Positions 26,164 through 35,800 of a DNA stretch of 54,725 bases are shown here, piece after piece; position 1 is the first letter of the stretch; each line of letters begins with the position of its first letter. Origin of the DNA: Chlorobiota bacterium (lineage in GTDB: Bacteria > Bacteroidota > Ignavibacteria > Kapaibacteriales > UBA961). Position numbers and translations under genes: made by a program. The stretch covers positions 1-54,725 of the forward strand of contig BJGZ01000015.1 of assembly GCA_014191195.1 (NCBI GenBank), read 5' to 3'. The notes under the pieces were generated by a model that was not told the origin of the DNA, ran no database searches, and saw nothing but the letters and a program-made list of their open reading frames with translations.

Positions 26164-27138
26164 ATGGAACGTGGTCCTATTTCAAATTTTATAGAGCAGA
26201 ATTATCTGCATTTTAATGCGGCTGCACTAATGGATGCTGCCAAAGGCTATGAATTACATTTAGCCGAAGGTGGTAAAATGATGATTACCCTGGCTGGTGC
26301 TATGAGTACTGCCGAATTAGGTAAAACTTTAGCTGAAATGATTAGACAAGATAAAGTACAAATCATCTCTTGTACTGGTGCAAACCTTGAAGAAGATATC
26401 ATGAATTTGGTGGCTCATTCTCATTATAAAAGAGTTCCTAATTATAGAGATCTTTCTCCACAAGATGAATGGGATCTTCTAGAAAATCATTATAATAGAG
26501 TTACTGATACATGTATTCCCGAAGAAGAAGCCTTTAGACGTCTACAAAAACATTTATATCGTGTTTGGAATGAAGCAGATAGCAATAATAATCGATTTTT
26601 TCCGCATGAGTTTATGTATCAAATGCTTCTCTCAGGCGAAATAGAACAATATTATGAAATCGATCCCAAAGATTCTTGGATGCTTGCAGCTGCAGAAAGA
26701 AACTTACCAATTATTGTTCCAGGATGGGAAGATTCAACCATGGGCAATATTTTTGCTTCATATTGTATTAAAGGACAACTTAAACCCGCAACCATGAAAT
26801 CTGGAATAGAATACATGATGTGGTTAGCTGATTGGTATGTAAAACATTCTGATGGTAAAGGACTTGGCTTCTTTCAAATTGGAGGAGGTATTGCTGGTGA
26901 TTTCCCAATTTGTGTTGTTCCGATGCTTTATCAAGATATGGAAATGCAAGATATTCCTTTTTGGAGCTATTTTTGTCAGATTTCAGACTCAACAACTAGT
27001 TATGGATCTTATTCCGGAGCTGTTCCAAATGAAAAGATTACATGGGGTAAATTAGATATTAATACGCCAAAGTTCATTGTAGAGTCAGATGCTACTATTG
27101 TTGCTCCTCTCATCTTTGCTTGGCTACTTAAGATGTAA
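26164..27138 (+). CDS. Deoxyhypusine-synthase-family enzyme (bacterial polyamine aminobutyl transferase)
   Basis: A 324-residue deoxyhypusine synthase fold. NAD-binding segments include CTGANLEEDI (70-79) and GWEDSTMGN. The catalytic lysine corresponds to K296 in SGAVPNEKITWGK, with E290 and W294 matching the human spermidine-binding E323 and W327. Human H288 in GGGVVKHH is replaced by D246 (GGGIAGD). Bacteria lack eIF5A, so the acceptor is not a hypusine protein. Relatives are reported to use spermidine as aminobutyl donor to make homospermidine or guanidino polyamines; which applies here is unknown. It has its own promoter and is followed by a terminator. Confidence 0.85.
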   Translation: MERGPISNFIEQNYLHFNAAALMDAAKGYELHLAEGGKMMITLAGAMSTAELGKTLAEMIRQDKVQIISCTGANLEEDIMNLVAHSHYKRVPNYRDLSPQDEWDLLENHYNRVTDTCIPEEEAFRRLQKHLYRVWNEADSNNNRFFPHEFMYQMLLSGEIEQYYEIDPKDSWMLAAAERNLPIIVPGWEDSTMGNIFASYCIKGQLKPATMKSGIEYMMWLADWYVKHSDGKGLGFFQIGGGIAGDFPICVVPMLYQDMEMQDIPFWSYFCQISDSTTSYGSYSGAVPNEKITWGKLDINTPKFIVESDATIVAPLIFAWLLKM

Positions 27139-27158
27139 AATCATCACATAATTATACT

Positions 27159-27191
27159 AAACCCGATAAGAAATTATTCGGGTTTTTTTTT
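27159..27191 (+). terminator. Rho-independent terminator after the DHS-like gene
   Basis: AAACCCGATAA pairs with TTATTCGGGTTT (one bulged T) across a short loop, followed by a run of T to 27191. Confidence 0.85.
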
Positions 27192-27254
27192 GCTATAAAA
27201 TTGCGTTTGATTTACCGTTTATCAATATTTGTAAAGGATAATTTAGGATGTATC

Positions 27255-27359
27255 ATGTTAATAAAGATAAGTATCAGTATAAGCACTTATCTATGTTTTA
27301 CGCTTTCTCAAGCTTTCATAGCTCAGTTTGCTAATCAAGGGCTTATTGTTCCTCTCTGA
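27255..27359 (+). pseudogene. Short signal-peptide-like ORF, possible remnant of an exported protein gene
   Basis: An ATG at 27255 opens 34 codons that end at TGA (27357-27359). The peptide begins MLIKISISISTYLCF and continues with LSQAFIAQFANQG, resembling a Sec signal peptide with a cleavage site after AQ and hardly any mature part. Beyond the stop, other frames stay open only briefly (SESNYFSV...). It may be the 5' remnant of a lost secreted-protein gene, or a chance reading frame in AT-rich DNA. Confidence 0.3.
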
Positions 27360-27543
27360 AAGTAATTATTTCAGCGTATTATAATGATTCTGTCAATTAC
27401 TAGTAGAATTACTTTTTATCTTCATTACATTGTATACTGTTCCAACTTATGATAACAGGATCGTAATACAACGTGATGATTTTAAATGAGCTCCTGCAAC
27501 TAAAATAATAATATTTCGTGTCTGTTTTTGGTTTTACGTATTA

Positions 27544-27837
27544 ATGTATATGAATAATAATCCTAAGCATATTAAATCAATTATAGATGAATTTATATCA
27601 TCTCATCGCTGGGAAGAACAAATTCTAATTGAATCTATACCAACAGTTTGGGAAGCAGTAATAGGTGTCAAGATTTCTACTATTAGTACATTTCAGCGTT
27701 ATGAAAATGGGATTATTTATATAAGAGTTCCACTTGCTCCTTGGAGAAATGAACTTATCCTTAGAAGGCAAGACTTTATACAGTTAATCAATGATAAACT
27801 AGGAAAACCAATAGTAACTGATATAATATTTAGATAG
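27544..27837 (+). CDS. dciA: DciA-like DUF721 protein
   Basis: A 97-residue protein matching the short Bacteroidota form of DUF721: IKSIIDEFISSHRWEEQ, then the tryptophan motif IPTVWEAVIGVKI, a beta-strand pair (NGIIYIRVPLAPWRNEL) and the C-terminal INDKLGKPIVTDIIFR. DciA loads or operates the replicative helicase DnaB in bacteria that lack DnaC. A second ATG lies two codons downstream. The gene stands alone between a degenerate gap and two terminators. Confidence 0.8.
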   Translation: MYMNNNPKHIKSIIDEFISSHRWEEQILIESIPTVWEAVIGVKISTISTFQRYENGIIYIRVPLAPWRNELILRRQDFIQLINDKLGKPIVTDIIFR

Positions 27838-27844
27838 CATAAAT

Positions 27845-27880
27845 AAAAAGACCCCAATTTATTAAAATTAGGGTCTTTTT
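27845..27880. terminator. Bidirectional terminator after dciA
   Basis: AAAAAGACCC (27845-27854) pairs with GGGTCTTTTT (27871-27880), extended inside by AATTT/AAATT. The A- and T-rich ends allow termination from either side. Confidence 0.88.
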
Positions 27881-27890
27881 TATTTAAAAT

Positions 27891-27926
27891 AACAAGAGCC
27901 GATTTCAAACGAAATCGGCTCTTGTT
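27891..27926. terminator. Terminator of the GEVED/Ig protein gene
   Basis: A perfect 16-bp stem (AACAAGAGCCGATTTC at 27891-27906, its complement at 27911-27926) with a 4-nt loop, 20 nt beyond the stop of the minus-strand gene. Together with the preceding hairpin it forms a double terminator between convergent genes. Confidence 0.85.
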
Positions 27927-27946
27927 ATATATATATCTATTAAGAA

Positions 27947-30900
27947 TTACTTAACAAATAGCATCTTTTGTGTTAATGATGTTCCACTTGTTGTAAGAGT
28001 ATAGTAGTATACACCATTTGACAAGCTAAACTCAGAAGGTACAAAGTTAACTGTATGCATACCTGCTTCAAATTGTGATGATGCTAAACTTGCAACTTCA
28101 CGACCGAAGATATCAGATACTGTTAAATTAACTAATGCTGTTTTTGGTAATTCAAAACGAATTGCTGTTCCAGTTGCGAATGGGTTTGGTTCATTATTGA
28201 ACAACTTAAGACCTTCCGCAATGATTGCTTCATTAACGCTAGTTGATGGAGTGATAAGAACATCAATATTTTCTGATATTGTTGTACCGCACTCATTTGT
28301 AACTTCACAACGATATTTACCAGCATCAGCTGCTGTAACATCATATTTTACAAAGTTTCTATTAATTGTATCGTTAGTTACTTCTTTTGATCCAAAGAAC
28401 CAACGGAAAGTTGTGCTTCCTGTTGTATTAACAGATACACCTAATTCTAATTTAGAACCTTGTTTGATACTTGTTGATTTTGTGCTAACTACGATAACTG
28501 GTTTTGTTAAGAATGAAATGTCAGCTGTAGATGTTACAGACCCACATGAACCTGTTACAGTTACATCGTATTTACCTGCAGAAGCTGCATCCATTTTAGC
28601 AATATCTAAACTGCTTGATGTATTTGCAATTGCTGCTCCATCTTTTGTCCAAGCATATGATAAAGTACCTTCACCAGTAGCTACTACAGACATAGTATGT
28701 TTAGTACCTTCACAAACTGTTTTGTTGTCTAAAGATGTCCCAATAACTGTAGGAGCATTTAGAGTAACATCAATGTTTGCAGATGTAGCTTTAACATCAA
28801 CTGCTGGAGTTGCTGCTACTTTAACATTATAATTTGAAGCTGCATCAGATGCAGAAACATTGTTTATCATTAACTTAGCAGTGTTTGTACCAGTGTACTT
28901 TAAACCTTCAACAAGTTTATTTGTACCTTTATACCATGCATATTCTACACCTAAACCAGGTACACTTGGAGTTGCAACAGCAGAAAGTGTTGTTGATGAA
29001 CCTTCGCATGCTTTAACATTTGCAGAAGCTACATTTACAGAAACTGTACCAAGAGATAAAGTAAAGATTTGTGAAGAAGCTTCACCGCATGCACCAATGA
29101 TTTTAACAGAGTAGTTACCTGCATCTGCATTTGAAACACGAGCAATTTTTAATACTGGTGAATTTGCGCCGCTATAACGTGTATTATCTGTGATCAATGT
29201 ATTATTTCTAAACCATTGATACTGAACTGGAGTGATACCATAACCGGTTGTTGCTTCTGCTGCTGCTATTTCAAATTTTGCAGTTGCGCCAGTTGCTACA
29301 ACTTGGCTGATTGGTTCTTTATCGATTTGAGTTCCTTTAGCTACATATACTACTGCTTCTAATGTTGATATCACACTGTCTGCTGTAATTGCACCGCAAG
29401 CAGTTTTAATTTTACACATATAACGGCCAGAAGCTGTAAAGTCTACACTACGAAGAATCAATACATAGTTATTTGCGCCTTCTACTGAAGAAGCGAATGG
29501 ATAGTTTACACCTGGACGAATTTTCTCGCCATCTTTAAACCATTCATAACCTAATGTTGTACCACGCTTTGTAGTAAAATTAAGAACTACATCTTTTCCT
29601 TTACATACAACTTGTGATATTGGATGACGTTGAATTTCAACTGGTTGATTGACCTTTAAATCAATTTTGTAAACAGAAACTGTTGGATCTACACCGTTTG
29701 ACTCTAATGCACCATCCATATTACGACCAGTACATGTATAAGTACCTTGATCGAATTCGTCAGTATTATTGATTGTTAAGATTGATGTTCTGAAGCCCAC
29801 AAATTTAACAGGAGTTGCAAGATCTCTAGTTGTTGTAGATGTCCACTCATAAGAAATAAATGAACTACCATTAGCTATAGCTGTACCTGGAACTGGTTTA
29901 TTTGTTGTAACAGTCGGATTTGCATTTAACACTGTTGTACGATTAAAACATGTTGAATCAAATGCAGGTGCTGCATAAGATACAATAGGTACTAATTCGT
30001 GTGCACCTTTAAGTGGTGGATTACGACGTAATGTATTATCAATATCAATATTAGTATTACCAGAAGCAATATTATTAATTGTCTGTGTACCACGTAATGT
30101 TGTGTTAATTGAATTAATATATGCAGTACCAGGGAAGAATACCACAGGTGAAGCGGTAGAGCTTAATTCTTTAGAACCAATGATTGATCTAAATGCTGAC
30201 AATGTTGCCGATGGAGCAAAATTAGCATAGGCCAAATTGGTTGAAGAAAATGCACTTAGAGTTGTACTATTCCATAAATTATTGAAGTCAGTATTTAATG
30301 GTGCTGAACCTGAAGTTATAGAGTATGCATAACCTGCTCCAGTATTGTGGAATAAGTTATTGACAACTCTTGTGCCAGTAGCACTTGCATTAGAACAATT
30401 GAAAGCAGCTGCTAGAGTTGTAACTGGTGCATTTACGATAAATGTATTATAGTAAATATTAGTATTTTGGAATGAACTAGCAGTTAAACCAAAAGTTGTA
30501 TTTGCAGTACCATTTCCAACAATAACCATATTATTGAAAATTTGTGTTGGGCTTCCGATATCAGCAAAGTTAGTATTCAAACGGATACCAGTACCAGTTC
30601 TATTAAATGAAATACGATTGTTATTTATTTGTCCACCAATTCTAGAATATTCTGAATTGATACCAAATACTGGAATAGCATTAACAGAATTTGTTGTGAT
30701 AGTATTTCCATTTGTAATCTGATCATTAATACCACGTAGGAATAAACCTTGAGAATAGAAATTTGTAACGGTATTGCCTGTGAAAGTCAATCCAGATGCA
30801 CCTGGAACATTAAAGCCTGCATCTAAAAACAATGCATTATCGCCATTATCAAAGTTGTTGTTAATAAAGCTGATTTGTTGGAATTGATTACCTGATTCTG

Positions 30901-32326
30901 AATGAACTAATGTATTTCCAACACCAGTATTAATATTATTAAGACCTGTAAATTGACAAGATGTGAATTTTAAAGATCTAGTTGTGCTCTTCATCCAAAT
31001 TAAACGAGAATTTGTTTGTAGTGGATTTGCTTGGAAAGTTATACCGATAAAATCTGTATATACATTACCTTGAGCAAGTACTATATAATTTGTATCAGGT
31101 ACTGCATATGCTCCATTATTATTTGCCTGAAATACAATAGTACCTGGATTTGCAGGATCTGCTTTGAATACAACTTTATTTGTAGGAGATGCACCTGGAA
31201 TACCATTTACTGTCTGGCTAACTTGACCCAAATTCATTTGTGTATTGTTATATGCACCTGGTCGTGTATTAAATGTAACTGGACCAAGAACTCCTCCATA
31301 TGTTACCGCAACAGCAGCATCATTGGGATTACTAAACCAATTTGTAGGTGTTGGTGTACCGCCAATATAATATGCACCAGAATCTAAAGCTGGTCCAACA
31401 AAAGCATCTAAAACATTATTATTGTTATTATTATCGCCTACAGCAAAAGCACTTTCTACATTCTTTACAGTTACTCTAACACGTAGAGGAGCTAAAGGAT
31501 TATTAACAGGTACTCCTGTTGTAAGTACTAAATTTACTGAAGCTCCAGATCCCAAAGGACCTATATATTGTTTGTTAACACCTGAAGCAAGAATAGAACC
31601 ATCAGAAACTTTAGAAACTGTAAAATCATATTGACATTTTGTCATAGGTACAGCTGATAAAGATGCTAATGTAAAACCTAAATCATATATACCAGATCTA
31701 GCTGGTAGTGCAGCAGCATTTCCAGTATTAGGATCAATCAAAGCAACTGCTGTTGGTGAACCGTCTGCCAATGGAGGAAGAACCATAATATTATATTCTT
31801 CGGTCTCACCATAGGTATAACCGCAAGGATCGCCACCATCATTATAATAATTGGTTTTGACACGCATTCTTCTTAAACCTGGTGTCAAATTTGTTGCCAG
31901 AGTTAAATTAGTTGATAAATTAACTGGAGTAGTTGCTATTTGACCTTGAAGCACTACTTCTGAGGCTTCATACACATTATTCATGTTTAAGTCAATCCAG
32001 CAATACATATATCCCGGTCCACCAACCCCAATCCAATATGGACCATTAGGAAATCCTACTTGAATTGTAAGTGTAGTAGGTGAGCCACCAATAATTTGAA
32101 ACTGTGGCGTAGTATAGTATGTAAAAATACCAGTACAAGCTGTAGCATTACTCAAAGATCCCAAAGTTACATTAAAAACAGCAGTATTGTAATCATAACC
32201 AACACAAGATCCAAACGATCCTGGATAACAATATTGTGCATTTGCTTCTTGAGCACCAAAAGATGCCAAGAATCCAATTACGGCCGCAGACAGTGCCAAT
32301 ACATAAGGGCGTACTGTGTTGAGCAT
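27947..32326 (-). CDS. Secreted GEVED / beta-helix / Ig-repeat protein with T9SS sorting domain
   Basis: The 1459-residue protein has a signal peptide ending EANA|Q at about residue 30. A GEVED domain lies at about 90-190 (WIDLNMNNVYEASEV ... YGETEEYNIMVLP). A parallel beta-helix spans ~330-780 (repeated SFINNNFDNGDNALFLD-like turns). At least five Ig-like domains follow (~780-1370; RHPISQVVCKGKDVVLNF, DKEPISQVVATGATAKF), each with a Y-x-C or related core. The T9SS type-A tail is at about 1375-1459 (NNEPNPFATGTAIRFELP ... SNGVYYYTLTTSG). It is probably a cell-surface adhesin; the ligand is unknown. It is a single-gene unit on the minus strand. Confidence 0.85.
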   Translation of the reverse strand: MLNTVRPYVLALSAAVIGFLASFGAQEANAQYCYPGSFGSCVGYDYNTAVFNVTLGSLSNATACTGIFTYYTTPQFQIIGGSPTTLTIQVGFPNGPYWIGVGGPGYMYCWIDLNMNNVYEASEVVLQGQIATTPVNLSTNLTLATNLTPGLRRMRVKTNYYNDGGDPCGYTYGETEEYNIMVLPPLADGSPTAVALIDPNTGNAAALPARSGIYDLGFTLASLSAVPMTKCQYDFTVSKVSDGSILASGVNKQYIGPLGSGASVNLVLTTGVPVNNPLAPLRVRVTVKNVESAFAVGDNNNNNNVLDAFVGPALDSGAYYIGGTPTPTNWFSNPNDAAVAVTYGGVLGPVTFNTRPGAYNNTQMNLGQVSQTVNGIPGASPTNKVVFKADPANPGTIVFQANNNGAYAVPDTNYIVLAQGNVYTDFIGITFQANPLQTNSRLIWMKSTTRSLKFTSCQFTGLNNINTGVGNTLVHSESGNQFQQISFINNNFDNGDNALFLDAGFNVPGASGLTFTGNTVTNFYSQGLFLRGINDQITNGNTITTNSVNAIPVFGINSEYSRIGGQINNNRISFNRTGTGIRLNTNFADIGSPTQIFNNMVIVGNGTANTTFGLTASSFQNTNIYYNTFIVNAPVTTLAAAFNCSNASATGTRVVNNLFHNTGAGYAYSITSGSAPLNTDFNNLWNSTTLSAFSSTNLAYANFAPSATLSAFRSIIGSKELSSTASPVVFFPGTAYINSINTTLRGTQTINNIASGNTNIDIDNTLRRNPPLKGAHELVPIVSYAAPAFDSTCFNRTTVLNANPTVTTNKPVPGTAIANGSSFISYEWTSTTTRDLATPVKFVGFRTSILTINNTDEFDQGTYTCTGRNMDGALESNGVDPTVSVYKIDLKVNQPVEIQRHPISQVVCKGKDVVLNFTTKRGTTLGYEWFKDGEKIRPGVNYPFASSVEGANNYVLILRSVDFTASGRYMCKIKTACGAITADSVISTLEAVVYVAKGTQIDKEPISQVVATGATAKFEIAAAEATTGYGITPVQYQWFRNNTLITDNTRYSGANSPVLKIARVSNADAGNYSVKIIGACGEASSQIFTLSLGTVSVNVASANVKACEGSSTTLSAVATPSVPGLGVEYAWYKGTNKLVEGLKYTGTNTAKLMINNVSASDAASNYNVKVAATPAVDVKATSANIDVTLNAPTVIGTSLDNKTVCEGTKHTMSVVATGEGTLSYAWTKDGAAIANTSSSLDIAKMDAASAGKYDVTVTGSCGSVTSTADISFLTKPVIVVSTKSTSIKQGSKLELGVSVNTTGSTTFRWFFGSKEVTNDTINRNFVKYDVTAADAGKYRCEVTNECGTTISENIDVLITPSTSVNEAIIAEGLKLFNNEPNPFATGTAIRFELPKTALVNLTVSDIFGREVASLASSQFEAGMHTVNFVPSEFSLSNGVYYYTLTTSGTSLTQKMLFVK

Positions 32327-32529
32327 AAAAACCTCTTTAATTAGAAGTAAAAATAAATTATAAGTAAGTAATTTAATATCAATGATTTACGAAATGTATA
32401 TGTATAAAAATTAGACTCTAAGCCCAATTAGATATTACATTTCAATGGGCAATATACTAACAAATTTTAAAAATCAATGCTATTGTTAAAGTTTTTTTTT
32501 ATTGTCTCATGATTTTCTAAAATAAACAG

Positions 32530-32880
32530 TTATTTAATTCCTTGTGGAACCATGTTATTTTTCTGATTCATTGGCATTCCAAAAGAAAAACCTCCACATT
32601 CTTCTGTCAACTTAAACATCTCTTTATCCATAGAAAGTTTATACTCTTTTAAAGTATCCATGGATATGTTTTTTTCTTCGATCTCTTTCCATTTTTTCAT
32701 AAATATCACATTCATGTCTTTAATTGCTAGTGCATCACAATCTTTCAAGGCAACGGGTTCATTTTCAACTGATTTTATACAATCACACCAAGATGCAGCA
32801 ATCTTTTTTGTTGATATAGGAGTTGAACATGATTGTATAAAAGCTAACGATAATAAAAGTAGAAGACAGATTGATTTCAT
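32530..32880 (-). CDS. Small lipoprotein of unknown function
   Basis: A 116-residue protein with a lipoprotein signal (lipobox FIQSC, C18). The mature part is short, charged and helical, with a WCDC pair and further cysteines in DCDALA and EECGG, so disulfides are possible. I recognise no family. It starts 1 nt after the stop of the 1201-aa CRTAC1-like gene, so the two are translationally linked and may work together. Confidence 0.7.
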   Translation of the reverse strand: MKSICLLLLLSLAFIQSCSTPISTKKIAASWCDCIKSVENEPVALKDCDALAIKDMNVIFMKKWKEIEEKNISMDTLKEYKLSMDKEMFKLTEECGGFSFGMPMNQKNNMVPQGIK

Positions 32881-32881
32881 A

Positions 32882-35800
32882 TTAATATTTGAGTGTTGAT
32901 ATTATTGTTTCGCCATTCATAAATGTAATCTCTTTTACATCTTTATTAACTAGTACATATTGTGATGATTGAGAATAATAACCAGAACCCATATAAAATT
33001 CTGCCAATCTTTTTTGTCCATTTTTAAACTGAACAATAGCTTTATTTATCTTCTTTTTGGGGTCTATACCTATAATTTTAGAACCGTTTGATAATCGTTT
33101 CTGAAATGTTTGAACTTTATTTTTACATGAAGCAATGATCAAATGAACTTCATTCTTGTCTTTCAATGGAACAGTTAAGGCGGCTCTGGCTTCGCCAGGA
33201 ACATAGAACCCACTTTCCAATACACTTAAAGGGGAAAATTCGCCTTTGCCATTTCCAAGTAAGACTTGTCCAACTCCAGCATCAAAACGCCACATTTCTC
33301 TATCTGGACCATAAAAGTTTCCAGCATGAATAATATCAAGATTTCCATCTTCATTGATGTCTTCTAATATTGTTCCAAAAACAGGTGAGATTTGTGATAT
33401 AATTGGTAAATCCTTCCAAGTAAATTTTCCATTACCATTATTTATCAAAACAATGCTTCGTCCATGTGCAGCTTTAGAATACAATGCATTTTTTAAAACA
33501 GAGTCTCCACCAACTAGAACACTAAGGCTTGCAGGTGCTATATCATCAAAATTGACAAATTTTCTGCGCAATGTTGGCATTTGTCCTATAATACTATTTG
33601 AAACCCTAGAAGGATATAATATGCCATTTTCATAATATCCTTGAATATATTCTGTGCTTCCATTATCATCAAAATCAGCAGTATATAATACGAAAGGATT
33701 TTGTTCATTTGGTTCATTATAGCGAGTATTAGTACCTACATTTCCTACTATATAGTCTATATCGCCATCATTATCTATATCTCCGCCATTAATGCTGTTC
33801 CACATTCCAGATGATGTATCTATTCCTGCTGAAAGGGATTTATCAGAGAAAACACCAGAATTATTTTGCAGCACAAGGATTTTCATCCAATCACCAACTA
33901 CAAGCAAATCTGGGTCACCATCTTTATCATAATCAGACCACAAAGCAGATTTAACATGTCCTGGATTTAACAAAGGAAAAGCCAAAACTTCGGTTACATC
34001 TGTAAAAAATCCTTGATTATTGAGTAATAGATAACTTCTTGTCTGTTTAGCAAAGTTCCCAGCAATATTTCTACCACCAATAAATAGGTCAATATCTCCA
34101 TCTTTATCAAAATCAGAACCTATTACACAAGATTTAGATACTGGCATTTCAGGAAGAATTCCTTTTGTAAAGCTTCCTTTTCCATCATTTAGATATAATC
34201 TATCAAACATTAATGATGGATTTTGTGCAGCATCCTCATTTCCTCCACTTGCTACATACATATCAATATCACCATCATTTTCAACATCAAAAAGCAGAAT
34301 AGACTGATCTTCATACATTGAATCATTGGCAAAAATATTTTGCACTTTTGCTTGTGAAAAAACGCCTTCTTTGTTTTGATAAAAAATCTGTAATGGAAAT
34401 CCTTGAGGGCCACCAATAACAATATCATCTAAACCATTGCCATCTATGTCTGCCGAGGCTAATGAGGGGCCATTTACAGACAATTGATTTGGTAAAAGTC
34501 TTTCATTATAAAAATCATCAAAATCATTTTCTTTATGAAGGAGAGAGATTGCACCTGAATCTTTGGCAGTAATTTCTTTTAATAATGGTGTAATGTCTAA
34601 AGGTTTTTGTTCAACTTTACTTGCATCTGCTTGTTTAAGAATTAATGTTTGATCGGCTTTGATTTTTTGTAGGGTTTGTTGAGCACCACCTGGCCATATA
34701 ATTGTTAATTCATCTGCAATTACATTTACGCCAAGCCCAAAATGTGCAATTGCAGCAATACCCGAAGCAAAGCCTCTAGTAGAAGTTAATTGAACTGTTT
34801 GGACAGTATTTCCAGTTTTAACAATAATCTTAGCACCGATACCTTTTGTATTAGGAGTATTGCCTATACATTGAACCTGTAGATAATGATGATTACCAGA
34901 TTCCATCATTGTGTTTTTATATAAAACAGCAGTAGAATCAATAGTATTTAGAATCATATCTAAATCACCATCATTATCAAAATCAGCATAAGCTGATGAA
35001 CACGTATTATAAGGAATATCCATTCCCCATTCATCTGATACTTTTTTAAATGTCAAATCACCATTATTACGGAAAAGATAATTAGGTACTCGAGTTCTGT
35101 TTACTTGGCGAATAAGATTACCAATATCGAAGGTTTCGGCCATGGCCCTAATATCACCTTTAATTTGGGCTGAATCGGAAGCTGCTTTCATAGCTTCTTT
35201 GCTGATTTGCTCCATTTTATCATGGGTAATGCCCAATCTATTGAAGTCTTTATCCATCACATCCCATTTTAATCCATTAGCGACAAAGATGTCTTTATTA
35301 CCATCTAAATCGAAATCAGCAAAAAATACACTCCAACTCCATTCTGTAGCATCAATTCCAGACATCTGAGCAATATCGCTAAACCTTCCATTACCGCGAT
35401 TTAATTGCAGCGTATTTTGAATAAATTGAGAAGAGTCAAAAGTGGAATTAAAAGTGGTGAAATTGTCGAATTGTGTATTTAAACGAACATGGGTTTCGGG
35501 CAACATATCTACGGCAATGATATCCATCAAACCATCATTATTAAAATCTGCAATATCATTTCCCATTCCAAACATTACAGTATGAGGTAACTGTGCCTTG
35601 GTCATTCTTTCGAATGTTCCATTTTTCTTATTGATATATAGATAGTCTTTTTCTTCAAAATCATTTGCTATATAGATATCTGGCCATCCATCATTATTGA
35701 TATCAGATGAAGTGGCACTTAAGCCAAATCCTTTATGGTCTATGCCACAAGAATCAGAAAAATCAGAAAATGTATTATTACCATTATTTCGCATCATCAT

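Larger units (their letters stand above)
27139..27543. other. 405-bp gap with terminator and possible gene remnant
   Basis: This gap holds the terminator of the DHS-like gene (27159-27191), a short signal-peptide-like reading frame (27255-27359), and AT-rich sequence with an 8-bp inverted repeat (AGATAAGT 27265-27272, ACTTATCT 27285-27292). No RNA gene was recognised. Confidence 0.5.

Noticed and set aside
28197-28832. Plus-strand 211-codon frame opposite the GEVED/Ig protein.
   Set aside because: Antisense shadow of a gene with clear domains; no recognisable domain or ribosome site.
31031-31387. Plus-strand frame rich in Cys and Ile.
   Set aside because: Composition is that expected from reading a Thr/Asn-rich gene on the opposite strand; antisense shadow.
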